DNA of 64,000 nt from Massilia aquatica (GTDB taxonomy: Bacteria > Pseudomonadota > Gammaproteobacteria > Burkholderiales > Burkholderiaceae_D), in contig NZ_VVIW01000031.1 of assembly GCF_011682045.1 (NCBI RefSeq), positions 1 through 64,000 of the forward strand. Reading direction: 5' to 3'. Numbering within the stretch: position 1 is the first letter of the stretch; each line of letters opens with the position of its first letter. Both the position numbers and the translations under genes were made by a program. The notes beneath the pieces are model-generated. The model saw only the letters and a list, made by a program, of their open reading frames with translations. It was not told the origin of the DNA and made no database searches. Shown one piece after another: positions 1 through 8,927 of this stretch.

Positions 1-270
1 CCCAATTTGAGGCCGGAAGCTTCTATTTCATTCGACTTTCGCACGCGAAAGTGAATCGCTATCGACGGCGGCGAAGACGCGCTTGGCATGCTCAGCGAAA
101 AAACTGTCTGCCGCGCAGGCTCCTAGCGCGATAGACGCAGATCGTGTTGCGTGAGCGTCAAGCGCTTAGGCTGTGGGTGTACGCCGCCTCTGTTGTATGC
201 GGCGACAGGCTGGTCCGGTGGCCTCGACACCGGGCACCAGTTTCCTCATCACACCTTCCCGGCTCCCGGC
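1..270. other. left edge, no confident gene
   Basis: No gene can be called here. A plus-strand frame is open from the left edge to a stop near 134, and a minus-strand frame with an ATG at 89-87 is open to the edge. Both are too short and too Arg- or Ser/Pro-rich to judge. The stretch lies downstream of the minus-strand hydrolase and contains a 23-bp sequence found again at 55028-55050. Confidence 0.4.
107..129. repeat. dispersed 23-bp repeat, copy A
   Basis: These 23 bases are identical to 55028-55050 on the same strand, about 55 kb away. The core reads CTGCCGCGCAGGCTCCTAGC. Flanks differ. In this copy it lies between a possible edge gene and the hydrolase gene. Its function is unknown. Confidence 0.6.
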
Positions 271-1260
271 TTATCTGGGGGCCGGAACCACATGGTCGTT
301 GATATACGGCATCGGCACCCAGCGGTAGCCATCACCCTCGGCGCGCAGGCGGCCAACGCCCGGGAAGGCGACATGGTCGCCCGCCACCAGGTATTTTCCC
401 GTGGCCGCGTCGGCGAAGGCGCGCTTGCGCTGCGCCGCTGCCGCCTTCGCATCCACATCGAACACGATCGTCACCGACGGGTCCGGCATCTGGACTTCGG
501 CCACGTGCAGCAGGTCGCCCCAGAACACCAGCTTCTGCCCGCCGCTTTCCAGCGCATACAAGCTGTGCCCCGGCGTGTGGCCGTAGCTCGGGATCGAGCG
601 GATGCCCGGGAACAACTGCGTGGCGCCATCGAAGGTCTTGACCTTGCCGGCATCGAGGTAGGGCTTCACCTTCATCAGCGCCTGGTCGAACAGCGCGCGC
701 CTGGACTCGGGCGCTTCGCTGCGCCTGGCAGCGCTCATCCAATAGTCCAGCTCGCGCTGGTCGAGGTGCACGGTGGCGTTGGGGAATACCATGCGCTTTC
801 CATCCATCAGCCCGCCGGTGTGGTCGGTGTGGATATGGGTGACCAGGATGTCGGTGATCTGTCCCGGCTGGTAGCCGGCCGCGTGCAGGGTCGCAACCAG
901 CTTGTTCAGGGTCGGGCCGTACAGTTCGCCGCTACCGGTGTCGACCAGCAACAGCCGCTCGCCGCTCTCGATCAGGTAGGCGTTGACGGACGCGTCAACA
1001 TGGGTGCCCTGGAAGGTGGCCGCCAGGCGCGCCGCGACCTGTGCCGGCGCCACGTTGGTCAACAGCGCGCCCGGTGGAATCGCCAGGGTGCCGTCGGACA
1101 AGGCGATGACGTTCACATCGCCGACCTTGACATGATGATACCCGGGCTGGACCTTGTTGATGCGGGTGCTGGCGGCGGCCTGCGACCATGCGGCGGGCGC
1201 GGCGGCAGCGAATGTGAGGAAGGCGGCCGCCAGGGCGCCAGCGAGGACGGTGTTGTTCAT
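271..1260 (-). CDS. periplasmic MBL-fold metallo-hydrolase
   Basis: A 329-residue metallo-beta-lactamase-fold hydrolase. The N-terminus is an Ala-rich signal peptide (about residues 1-28, cleavage near S-Q-A), so export to the periplasm is expected. The metal-binding signature T-H-I-H-T-D-H is at 141-147 (His142, His144, Asp146, His147). Further candidate ligands follow in S-Y-G-H-T-P-G-H, F-W-G-D-L-L-H and A-G-D-H-V. The arrangement fits the lactonase/AHL-lactonase-like branch rather than true beta-lactamases, but the substrate cannot be read. An AAGGA ribosome site precedes the ATG by 7 nt. The gene is divergent from a LysR regulator 103 bp away, which probably controls it. Confidence 0.88.
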   Translation of the reverse strand: MNNTVLAGALAAAFLTFAAAAPAAWSQAAASTRINKVQPGYHHVKVGDVNVIALSDGTLAIPPGALLTNVAPAQVAARLAATFQGTHVDASVNAYLIESGERLLLVDTGSGELYGPTLNKLVATLHAAGYQPGQITDILVTHIHTDHTGGLMDGKRMVFPNATVHLDQRELDYWMSAARRSEAPESRRALFDQALMKVKPYLDAGKVKTFDGATQLFPGIRSIPSYGHTPGHSLYALESGGQKLVFWGDLLHVAEVQMPDPSVTIVFDVDAKAAAAQRKRAFADAATGKYLVAGDHVAFPGVGRLRAEGDGYRWVPMPYINDHVVPAPR

Positions 1261-1270
1261 GTTTATTCCT

Positions 1271-1311
1271 TGAAAGTGGACAGGCGATCGATTATATTTA
1301 TTTCACTTTCA
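1271..1311. promoter_or_regulatory. inverted repeat in divergent hydrolase/lysR promoter
   Basis: TGAAAGTG (1271-1278) and its exact complement CACTTTCA (1304-1311) are separated by 25 AT-rich bases, in the 103-bp gap between the divergent genes. The position suits a LysR-type regulator site that controls the hydrolase and lysR itself. The left arm sits next to the hydrolase ribosome site. Binding by this regulator is inferred. Confidence 0.4.
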
Positions 1312-1363
1312 TTGATACATGGGCTAAAAATACAATGTCTATCTCTCCAACGTTGATAATCGC

Positions 1364-2257
1364 ATGATCGACAACATCCTCGACCTGAGCATTTTTGCGC
1401 GCGTGGTGCAGACCGGCAGCATGACCGACGCCGCCGGCGAGCTCGACTTGTCATTGGCGGTAGTGAGCAAGCGCATGGCGGCGCTGGAAGACCGGCTCGG
1501 CGTGCGTCTGCTCAACCGCACCACGCGCAAACAGTCGCTCACCCAGGAAGGAGCGCGCTTTCACCAGCGCTGCATCCGCATCCTGGCCGAAGTACAGGAT
1601 GCCGAGGCCGACATGACCGACAGCCGCACCAGCATCGCCGGCCTGCTGCGGGTGGCGGCGCCGCGCGGCTTCGGGCGCCGCTATTTGACTGGCATCGTGA
1701 CCGCCTTCCAGCGCCAGCATCCGGCCCTGTGCATCGAGCTGAGCCTGGACGACGCCTACGTCGATATGGTCGAGTCGGCCATCGACGTAGCCCTGCGCTT
1801 CGGCAACCTGAACGATTCGAGCATGATCGCCCGCCCCATCGCCACCGGCAACCGCATCATGTGCGCCTCGCCCGGCTATATCGAACAGCACGGCGCGCCA
1901 ATGACGCCCGAGGATCTGGTCCGGCACGCCTGCATCGTGTACCGCGCCGATTCGACCCGGCACTGGGTGTTCGAGCGCGACGGCAAAGCGGTCACCGCCG
2001 CCATCACGCCGACTTTTTTCTGCAACGATGGCGACGCGGCCCAGGGCATCGCGCGCGCGGGCGGCGGCATTTTCTACAAGGCGCTGTGGGACGTGAGCGA
2101 GGATCTCGACGCCGGTACGCTGGTGCGCGTGCTGCCGCAGTACAGCGCGCCGGGCGAACCGTTGCAGGTGGTGTACCCGCATGCGCTGCATCTGTCGCCA
2201 CGGGTGCGCCAGTTCGCCGAGTTCGCGATTCAGACACTGCGGGCGCAGTTGCCCTGA
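1364..2257 (+). CDS. LysR-family transcriptional regulator
   Basis: A 297-residue LysR-type regulator of normal length. Residues about 5-62 form the winged helix-turn-helix (F-A-R-V-V-Q-T-G-S, then A-A-G-E-L-D-L-S and V-S-K-R-M-A-A-L-E). The rest is the periplasmic-binding-protein-like effector domain, with the G-L-L-R-V-A-A-P-R-G-F-G-R opening and an L-R-F-G-N-L core typical of the CrgA/DsdC-like group. It is transcribed away from the MBL-fold hydrolase and is the likely regulator of that gene. No strong ribosome site precedes the ATG. The effector is unknown. Confidence 0.9.
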   Translation: MIDNILDLSIFARVVQTGSMTDAAGELDLSLAVVSKRMAALEDRLGVRLLNRTTRKQSLTQEGARFHQRCIRILAEVQDAEADMTDSRTSIAGLLRVAAPRGFGRRYLTGIVTAFQRQHPALCIELSLDDAYVDMVESAIDVALRFGNLNDSSMIARPIATGNRIMCASPGYIEQHGAPMTPEDLVRHACIVYRADSTRHWVFERDGKAVTAAITPTFFCNDGDAAQGIARAGGGIFYKALWDVSEDLDAGTLVRVLPQYSAPGEPLQVVYPHALHLSPRVRQFAEFAIQTLRAQLP

Positions 2258-2290
2258 ACCTGCGGGGCGCCATCGGCACATGGTGCTGTC

Positions 2291-2389
2291 GCAAACTCAA
2301 TCTTGGTTATTAACCAAGGCCAGCGGTTAAAATGTCGGAATGACAAGCAGTCAACCACCTTTCAATACCGCCGACCGAGACCCAGCCCC
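2291..2389 (+). repeat. duplicated leader of WG paralogue 1
   Basis: About 99 bp directly upstream of WG gene 1 match the 100 bp upstream of WG gene 2 (5633-5732) with scattered differences. Shared blocks include CAATCTTG, AAGGCCAGCGGTTAAAATGT and ACAAGCAGTC. The tandem duplication therefore carried the promoter region as well as the coding region. The copy ahead of WG gene 3 (8889-8927) keeps only the two ends of this block. Confidence 0.8.
2303..2317. promoter_or_regulatory. palindromic candidate operator upstream of WG gene 1
   Basis: TTGGTTATTAACCAA consists of perfect 7-bp arms around one base. The equivalent before gene 2 (5644-5658) is TTGATTAATAGTCAA, with one mismatched pair. A remnant, TGATTAATCGTCAA, overlaps the stop codon of gene 2 (8889-8902). 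Conservation as a near-palindrome in all three leaders suggests a protein-binding site. The binding protein is unknown. Confidence 0.4.
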
Positions 2390-5300
2390 ATGCCAAAACA
2401 ACCCGTCCTGATCGAAAACCATCTTGAAACCGGGGAATCGCCCTACGGACTGCTGATGGTTCACCAAGGCCGCGCGATCACCTTCTCGCCGCCGCTGGTC
2501 AATGTCATCGGCGCTTTTTGCGACGACGGCCAGGGTGGCCTGATCGCCGCCGCCAAGACCCGTGGCGAGCGCTTCGGCTACATCAACGCCAGCGGCGACT
2601 GGCTGGTCGCACCCGACCTGCTCGACGCCCGCACCTTCGGCAGCGGCAAACTAGCGCGCTATTGCCAGGACGGCCTGTGGGGATTCATGGGCCTGGACGG
2701 CAAACCGGCCATCGCGCCGCGCTGGACCGAGGTGGGCCACTTCCAGCACGGCCCGGCGGCGGTGAAAATCGCACGAGGACACTGGCGCTACATCGATGAA
2801 GATGGCGCCTTCGCGTTCGACGGCAAATTTTCCGATGCGGGCGCGTTCGGCGCCAACGGCCTGGCCCCGGCCAGAATCAGTGCGGCCGCCGGGTACGGCT
2901 ACCTGGACCGCAGCGGCGCATGGGCCATCACGCCGCGCTTCGCGCTGGCGCAGGAATTTTCCGCGCACGGCGTGGCATCGGCTGCCGCGGCGAAGGGCAA
3001 GCATGGCCTGATCGACGCCAGCGGCGACTGGATCGTGCAACCGGTCCACCAGGAGATCCGCCCGTTCAATGCCGATGGCCTGGCCTATTGCAGCGGCCGC
3101 AAGGGCGGCGCCTATCTCGACGCCAGCGGCAACAGGTTCTTCGAGGAGGCGCGCGACCTGTCCGGCCGCATGGTCGACGGCGTCGTGCGCACGCGCTTCG
3201 ACACCTACATGAGGCGCGACGGCGAACTGCATGTAGATGGCGGCCTGTGCTGGGGCGGCGATTTCAATGAATACGGCTTCGCCCTGGCCCTGACCTGGTC
3301 CGGCCGCAACCGCGTCGACCGCAATGGCGATCAACTCGCCGGGTGGGGCATCGTGCGCACGGATGGCAGCTTCACGCCGGCGCCGCCGAACGCCGTCGAA
3401 CCGTTCCCGGTCGACCCGGAATACGACGAGTTCCTCGACCCGGAAACCAATACGCCGCTGGTGGTTTTCGTCGGCAACGACAATGACCTGCTGATGCTCG
3501 ACGGCGAAGCACGCATCGCTTTCCGCCTGCGCCTCGAACCAGGCAGCGACGGTCCGGTGACGGCCCTGTACGACGACCAGGCGCGCCTGCTGTGGACCAG
3601 CCCGGCGAGCGGCACGCTGGCCATGCCGGTCACCTTTTTCTTCCCGCCCGACGACTGGTTCTACGACGAGCTCGACTCGGCCGACCAGTTGGAAGAGCTT
3701 GCGCGCACCATGCTGCGCGAGACCGAGCACAAGCTGCACCAGCTGGCGCGCGATCCGCACTTCGACATCGATGGCGGCGAAGAAGAAGAGGAGCGTGAGC
3801 ACGACGACTATGAGCGGGAAGACGATGACGACAACGATGAAGAGATGCGGATCGCAAAAACCATCCGCACGCGGCGCCGCCTTTCCCATTTCTACAATGA
3901 CGAAGAGGTCGCCGGTCTGTACAGCTGTCTTGGCTACCTGCGCAACGAACGCCAGACCGAGGTCGAGCGCGATCTCGACACGCGGCTGGAGGCCTTGTTC
4001 GGCCCCAGCGACAACGATCCGGACTTTGTCGGCAAGCCGCACAATATGTACTTCGCCGCCTGGTCGTTCAAGCTCGATACGCCCGTAACGGACGATGACG
4101 CCGTTGCACCCGAGGCGAACCGCCTGTGGCTCGCTACCAGCTGGACCGGCGACACGGGCGACGGCGACGAATGGGGCAATGTGTGGCTGACCTGCGCACC
4201 GAGCATCGAAACGCTGGAGCTGGCGCTGGAGGCGCGCGCCGCGCTTGATGCGGCAGAGGGCGAAGACGAAGACGAAGCAGACGAAGCAGACGAGGAAGAG
4301 GAGGAAGAGGAGGAAGAGGACGAGGAGGACGAAGAAGAAGACCAGCCGGCAGCGCTCGCGCCACAAGACAATTCGGACGCGCTGCTGGAACTGGTCACCC
4401 GTTACGCGCATGGCATCGATCAAATCCCGCAAGACCAGGTGAGCGCCGAACTGGCCGATGCTGCCGTGGCGGCGCATACCGACGCGCTGCAATACCTGCC
4501 GGCACGTTTCCAGACCGAACAGCGTCTGGAAGCACTGATTCGCCGGAAACTCTCCACCGCCAGGGCAGTTCCGGCCCGCTGCATGAGCACCGAGGGCCTG
4601 GCACTGGCGCGCTCCCTCTACGGCGGCGACCGCGACTGGGACTGGCATGACCAGCGCCACAGTGCAGAGTGCACCACCTGGGATCAAAATTCCCTGTCAC
4701 AGCGCTGGGGGGCGCTGATCGATACCGCCTACTGCGAGCGGGCCTTGCTCGGAGGCGCACGCTATTTTTACGTGCCCCTCTGGCTGCGCACGCCGCAACT
4801 GGAAGCGTTTGCCTTGAAGGCGGACATCGACAACCTGCCTTACCTGAGCAAGGACATCATCACCGCCGAGATCGCAGCCCGCGCCGTGTCCGAAACCAGT
4901 TCGGGCCTGTTGCAATTGATTCCGGCCCATCTTGTCACGCACGCATTATGTCTGAGCTCGGTAAAGCGCAAAGGAACCACCCTGGAATTTGTCCCGCCCG
5001 CGCTGCGCAGCGCCGAGGTGTGCATGGCCGCGATCGAGAACGACTGGAAAGCCATCGGATGGGTACCGTCGGCGCTCCAGGAACAGACCTGCACCAGCCT
5101 GATCGATGCCACGATGGCAGCCGCCGCCAAGGCTGGCAAACCGGTGAGCGGCACCCGCTGGCACGGCTTGCGCGCCTGGCTGCGCATGCACTTTGGCGAC
5201 GTTGAGGGCGCGCTGGAAGACGCCAGGGCCGGCCTCGATCATGTGCTGTATCCGATCCAGGCGCGCTTCCAGCTGGCCTGGTGCCACCGCGAACTGGGGA

Positions 5301-5596
5301 ACACATTCGACAGTGCACTGGAAGCGGCAACCTTGCTTCAGATGGGACACTTCACTCCCGAGTTCGGGGCCGACATCGCCTGGCTGGGCCCCGAGTCCAA
5401 GGCGACGCTGGCAAAGGCGGACGAGGCCGACCTGCTGCACGGCCTGCACACGCATCCGCTGGCGCTGTCGAAGATCCCGCAGCGCCGCATCACGCCCGCC
5501 ATGGCCGAGGTGGCCGTCAGAGCGTCATCGGAGGCGCTGGAGTTCGTACCGAAAAAGCTGATGACGCCCGAACTGCGTGCCCTCGCCGCGCGCTGA
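2390..5596 (+). CDS. WG-repeat protein, tandem paralogue 1 (intact)
   Basis: A 1068-residue protein with no signal peptide or membrane segment, so probably cytoplasmic. Residues about 1-320 hold tandem WG-type repeats: G-Y-I-N-A-S-G-D-W, G-F-M-G-L-D-G-K, R-Y-I-D-E-D-G, G-Y-L-D-R-S-G-A-W. A middle domain follows, including an Asp/Glu-rich tract (E-H-D-D-Y-E) and N-R-L-W-L-A-T-S-W-T-G-D-T-G-D-G-D-E-W-G. Next is an almost pure acidic linker. The C-terminal third contains repeats of the style A-L-x-Y-L-P / L-E-F-V-P that resemble DUF4116 repeats. The start at 2390 was chosen because paralogues 2 and 3 begin with the same M-P-K-Q-P; the upstream in-frame extension is shifted out of frame in copy 2. 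Molecular function unknown. Confidence 0.85.
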   Translation: MPKQPVLIENHLETGESPYGLLMVHQGRAITFSPPLVNVIGAFCDDGQGGLIAAAKTRGERFGYINASGDWLVAPDLLDARTFGSGKLARYCQDGLWGFMGLDGKPAIAPRWTEVGHFQHGPAAVKIARGHWRYIDEDGAFAFDGKFSDAGAFGANGLAPARISAAAGYGYLDRSGAWAITPRFALAQEFSAHGVASAAAAKGKHGLIDASGDWIVQPVHQEIRPFNADGLAYCSGRKGGAYLDASGNRFFEEARDLSGRMVDGVVRTRFDTYMRRDGELHVDGGLCWGGDFNEYGFALALTWSGRNRVDRNGDQLAGWGIVRTDGSFTPAPPNAVEPFPVDPEYDEFLDPETNTPLVVFVGNDNDLLMLDGEARIAFRLRLEPGSDGPVTALYDDQARLLWTSPASGTLAMPVTFFFPPDDWFYDELDSADQLEELARTMLRETEHKLHQLARDPHFDIDGGEEEEEREHDDYEREDDDDNDEEMRIAKTIRTRRRLSHFYNDEEVAGLYSCLGYLRNERQTEVERDLDTRLEALFGPSDNDPDFVGKPHNMYFAAWSFKLDTPVTDDDAVAPEANRLWLATSWTGDTGDGDEWGNVWLTCAPSIETLELALEARAALDAAEGEDEDEADEADEEEEEEEEEDEEDEEEDQPAALAPQDNSDALLELVTRYAHGIDQIPQDQVSAELADAAVAAHTDALQYLPARFQTEQRLEALIRRKLSTARAVPARCMSTEGLALARSLYGGDRDWDWHDQRHSAECTTWDQNSLSQRWGALIDTAYCERALLGGARYFYVPLWLRTPQLEAFALKADIDNLPYLSKDIITAEIAARAVSETSSGLLQLIPAHLVTHALCLSSVKRKGTTLEFVPPALRSAEVCMAAIENDWKAIGWVPSALQEQTCTSLIDATMAAAAKAGKPVSGTRWHGLRAWLRMHFGDVEGALEDARAGLDHVLYPIQARFQLAWCHRELGNTFDSALEAATLLQMGHFTPEFGADIAWLGPESKATLAKADEADLLHGLHTHPLALSKIPQRRITPAMAEVAVRASSEALEFVPKKLMTPELRALAAR

Positions 5597-5605
5597 CACA
5601 TCGAC

Positions 5606-5628
5606 GCGCCCGGCCGCCGGCCGGGCGC
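5606..5628. terminator. GC-rich hairpin after WG gene 1
   Basis: GCGCCCGGCC (5606-5615) pairs perfectly with GGCCGGGCGC (5619-5628) across a 3-base loop, ten bases after the stop codon. There is no T-tract, so it could be an atypical or Rho-assisted terminator. It separates gene 1 from the leader of gene 2. Confidence 0.5.
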
Positions 5629-5632
5629 TGCT

Positions 5633-5732
5633 GCAAAATCAATCTTGATTAATAGTCAAGGCCAGCGGTTAAAATGTCGGAATAACAAGCAGTCCACCGA
5701 TCTTCAATGCCCCCGGCCAGAAAACCAGCCTC
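5633..5732 (+). repeat. duplicated leader of WG paralogue 2
   Basis: Near-identical to 2291-2389 upstream of paralogue 1. It includes the imperfect palindrome TTGATTAATAGTCAA (5644-5658). It probably carries the promoter of paralogue 2, so each intact copy may be expressed on its own. Confidence 0.8.
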
Positions 5733-8700
5733 ATGCCAAAACAACCCGTCCTGATCGAAAACCACCTCGAAACCGCGTCTTCACCCTACGGACTGCTGAT
5801 GGTCCACGAAGGCCGCGTCATCACGTATTCGCCGCCACTGGCGACCGTGACCGGCGCGTTTTGCGACGACGGCCAGGGCGGCCTGATCGCAGCGGCCAGG
5901 ACCCAGGGCGGCGGCGCCGGCTACATCAACGCCAGCGGCGACTGGCTGGTCGCGCCCGACCTGGCCGACGCCCGCTCCTTTGGCAGCGGCACGCTGGCGC
6001 GCTATTGCGAGGGCGGGCTGTGGGGTTATATGGGCCTGGACGGCAAGCCGGCGCTCGCGCCGCGCTGGCGCCTGGCCGAAGCCTTCCAGCACGGCCTGGC
6101 CGCGGTACAGATCGCGCCCGACACCTGGCGCTACATCGATGAACGCGGCCAGTTCGCCTTCGACGGCGAGTTCTTCATCGCGCACGGGTTCAGCGCCAAC
6201 GGCCTGGCGGCGGCCAGCCCCGACGCCGGCGCCAGATTGGGCTACCTGAACCGCCACGGCGCCTGGGTCATCGCACCGCGCTTCGTCAGCGCCCTGCCGT
6301 TTGCGGAACAAGACGTCGCCCCGGTCGCCTTCGAGCCAGAGAAGTTCGGCCTGATCAACGCGGCGGGCGTGTGGGTGGCCAAGCCACTGTATCGCTACAT
6401 CCACCCCTTCAATGCCGACGGCCTGGCCTGGTGCAAGGGCCTGAGCCGCGTCGCTTACCTCGACACCAGCGGCGACAACGTCTTCAAGGGCCGGGATGGG
6501 TTTTCCCATCTCATGGTCGACGGCGCGGTGCGCGCCAGCGAAGAGACTTACATGACGCGCGATGGGAATCTGAAAATCTCGGCCGGCATCTGCTGGGGCG
6601 GCGAATGGACCGAGCACGGCGTCGCCCTGGCATTGACCTGGTCGAATGGGCACACGGTCAACCAGCGCGGCGAGCAGCCCCCCGGCTGGGGCATCCTGCG
6701 CACAGATGGCCAGTTGACGGTGGCCCCCGAAAACGCCGTCGAGCCGCTCGGGGATTTCCCGCAACACGGCGATTTTCTGGCCCCCGAACCGAACACCCCG
6801 CTGACGGTATTCATCGGCAACGACGACGACCTGCTCATGCTCGATCGCGACGCGCGCGTGGCCTTCCGCCTGCGCATCGAGCAAGGCAGCCAAGGCCGGT
6901 ACAGTGCGCTGTACGACGCCCAGGCGCGCTTGCTGTGGACCGGCCCCGTGAGCGACACGCTGCGGGCGCCCGAACGCTTCTTCTTCCCCGACCCCGACTG
7001 GGTCTACGACGAACTCGACTCGGCCGACCAACTGGCTGACGTGGCCCGCGCCATGCTGCGCGAAACCGAACAGAAATTGCGCACGCTGGCCCGCGATCCG
7101 CAGTTCGACATCGATGCCGGGGACGACGATGACGAACCAGAGCGCGAGCACGACGACTATGAGCGCTACGACGACGATGACGATGAAGACATGCGGATCG
7201 CCAAATTCATCCGCACCCGGCGCCGCCTCGCCCATTTCTACAACGACGAGGAGGTCACGTACCTGTATGGCTGCCTCGGTTCCATGCGCCACGACCTCCT
7301 GTGCGACGTCCAAAGCGATCTGGAAGAGCGCATGGGCGCGCTGTTCGGCCCCGCCGACGACGCGCCCGACTTCGTCGGCCAGCCGCCCGGCATGGATTAC
7401 ACCGCCTGGTCGGTCGCGCTGGACACTCCCTTGACGGACGATGCCGCCGTCGCGCCAGAGGCGAAGCGCCTGTGGCTTGCCATCAGCTGGAGCGGCAACA
7501 CCGGCGACGGCGACGAATGGGGCAATGTGTGGCTGACCTGTGCGCCGAGCATTGAAACGCTGGAACTGGCGATGCTCGCGCGCGAGGCGCTCGATCCGGC
7601 TGACAGCCAGGAAGAAGAAGAAGAAGAAGAGGATGCAGGGGGTGAGGAGGACCTGGGCGAGCACGAGCACGGCGACCTCCTGGCCATGGTAACCGAGAGC
7701 GACGACGCCATCGCCCGCCTCCCTCAAGACCAGGTGACCGATGAACTGGCCGATGCGGCGGTGGCGGCCGATACCGGCGCGCTGAGATACCTGCCGGCGC
7801 GTTTCCAGACCCCGCAACGGCTGGAAGCGCTGATCCGTCAAAGCGCTTCCTGCGCGAGCGACATTCCCGCCATCTGCATGAGCGCACAAGGCCTGGCACT
7901 GGCCCGCTCGCTCTACAAAGACGATGAAGAATGGGCCGATCACGACGAGTTCTACTCCATGCCATGCACCGACTGGGACCGTAACGCCCTGTCGATGCGC
8001 TGGGCGGCCCTGATCGATACCAGCTTTTGCGAGCGCGCCCTGCATGCCGGCGCCAGGATCTTCGACGTTCCGCTATGGCTGCGCACAGCGCAGATGGAAG
8101 CGCTGGCCCTGCGGGCCGACATCGATAACCTGCCCTACGTGTCCAGGGAACTGATCACCGCCGAGATTGCCGCGCGCGCCGTGTCCGAGGGTTCACCGCG
8201 TCTGCTGGGCGCAATTCCGCCCCATCTTGTCACGCCCGCGTTATGCCTGGCTGCGGTAAAGCACAACGGACAGGCACTTGCCTTTGTCCATCCAGTGCTG
8301 CGCACGTTCGAGATGTGCGTGGCCGCTGTCGGCAACGACTGGAAAGCCATCGCCTCGGTGCCGGAGCACTATCAGGAAAAGGTCTGCACGCATCTCATCG
8401 ACGACTCCATGGCAGCGGCCGCCGATGCCGGCCGGGCGCTCACCGGCACCTCCTGGCACGCCTTGCGCGCCTGGCTGCGCATGCACGCGAACGACTTCAG
8501 CGGCGCCCTGGCCGACGCCACGGCAGCGCGCGAGCACGTGATGTATCCGATCCAGGCGCGCTTCCTGCTGGCCTGGGCCCATCGCGCTTTGGGCAATGCC
8601 TTCGACAGTGCGCTGGAAGCGGCCACCGTCCTGCAGATGGGCCACCTCACGCCCGAGTTCGCGGTCGACACCAGCTGGCTCGGCCCCGAGTCCCGGACCA

Positions 8701-8891
8701 CCCTGGCAGAAGCGGACGAGGCCGACCTGCTGCGCGGCCTGCACACGCATCCGCTGGCGCTATCGAAGATCCCGCAGCGCCGCATCACGCCCGCCATGGC
8801 CGAGGTGGCCGTCATGGCGTCATCGGAGGCGCTGGAGTTCGTGCCGAAAAAGCTGATGAGGCCCGAACTGCGCGCCCTCGCCGCGCGCTGA
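5733..8891 (+). CDS. WG-repeat protein, tandem paralogue 2 (intact)
   Basis: A 1052-residue paralogue of the preceding gene, alignable end to end. The order is WG repeats (about 1-320), the middle domain with E-H-D-D-Y-E and R-L-W-L-A-I-S-W-S-G-N-T-G-D-G-D-E-W-G, a shorter acidic linker (S-Q-E-E-E-E-E-E-E), then DUF4116-like repeats ending A-L-E-F-V-P-K-K-L-M. The extreme C-terminus is almost identical to paralogue 1 while interior parts differ, which suggests duplication followed by divergence or gene conversion. The stop codon overlaps the palindrome remnant that precedes paralogue 3. No ribosome site is obvious. Function unknown. Confidence 0.85.
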   Translation: MPKQPVLIENHLETASSPYGLLMVHEGRVITYSPPLATVTGAFCDDGQGGLIAAARTQGGGAGYINASGDWLVAPDLADARSFGSGTLARYCEGGLWGYMGLDGKPALAPRWRLAEAFQHGLAAVQIAPDTWRYIDERGQFAFDGEFFIAHGFSANGLAAASPDAGARLGYLNRHGAWVIAPRFVSALPFAEQDVAPVAFEPEKFGLINAAGVWVAKPLYRYIHPFNADGLAWCKGLSRVAYLDTSGDNVFKGRDGFSHLMVDGAVRASEETYMTRDGNLKISAGICWGGEWTEHGVALALTWSNGHTVNQRGEQPPGWGILRTDGQLTVAPENAVEPLGDFPQHGDFLAPEPNTPLTVFIGNDDDLLMLDRDARVAFRLRIEQGSQGRYSALYDAQARLLWTGPVSDTLRAPERFFFPDPDWVYDELDSADQLADVARAMLRETEQKLRTLARDPQFDIDAGDDDDEPEREHDDYERYDDDDDEDMRIAKFIRTRRRLAHFYNDEEVTYLYGCLGSMRHDLLCDVQSDLEERMGALFGPADDAPDFVGQPPGMDYTAWSVALDTPLTDDAAVAPEAKRLWLAISWSGNTGDGDEWGNVWLTCAPSIETLELAMLAREALDPADSQEEEEEEEDAGGEEDLGEHEHGDLLAMVTESDDAIARLPQDQVTDELADAAVAADTGALRYLPARFQTPQRLEALIRQSASCASDIPAICMSAQGLALARSLYKDDEEWADHDEFYSMPCTDWDRNALSMRWAALIDTSFCERALHAGARIFDVPLWLRTAQMEALALRADIDNLPYVSRELITAEIAARAVSEGSPRLLGAIPPHLVTPALCLAAVKHNGQALAFVHPVLRTFEMCVAAVGNDWKAIASVPEHYQEKVCTHLIDDSMAAAADAGRALTGTSWHALRAWLRMHANDFSGALADATAAREHVMYPIQARFLLAWAHRALGNAFDSALEAATVLQMGHLTPEFAVDTSWLGPESRTTLAEADEADLLRGLHTHPLALSKIPQRRITPAMAEVAVMASSEALEFVPKKLMRPELRALAAR

Positions 8892-8927
8892 TTAATCGTC
8901 AATGCCCCCGACCAGACAACCAGCGTC

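Noticed and set aside
151-1356. 401-codon plus-strand frame over the MBL hydrolase
   Set aside because: The minus-strand product has a signal peptide and the HxHxDH motif. The plus frame is Arg/Gly/His-rich with no domain.
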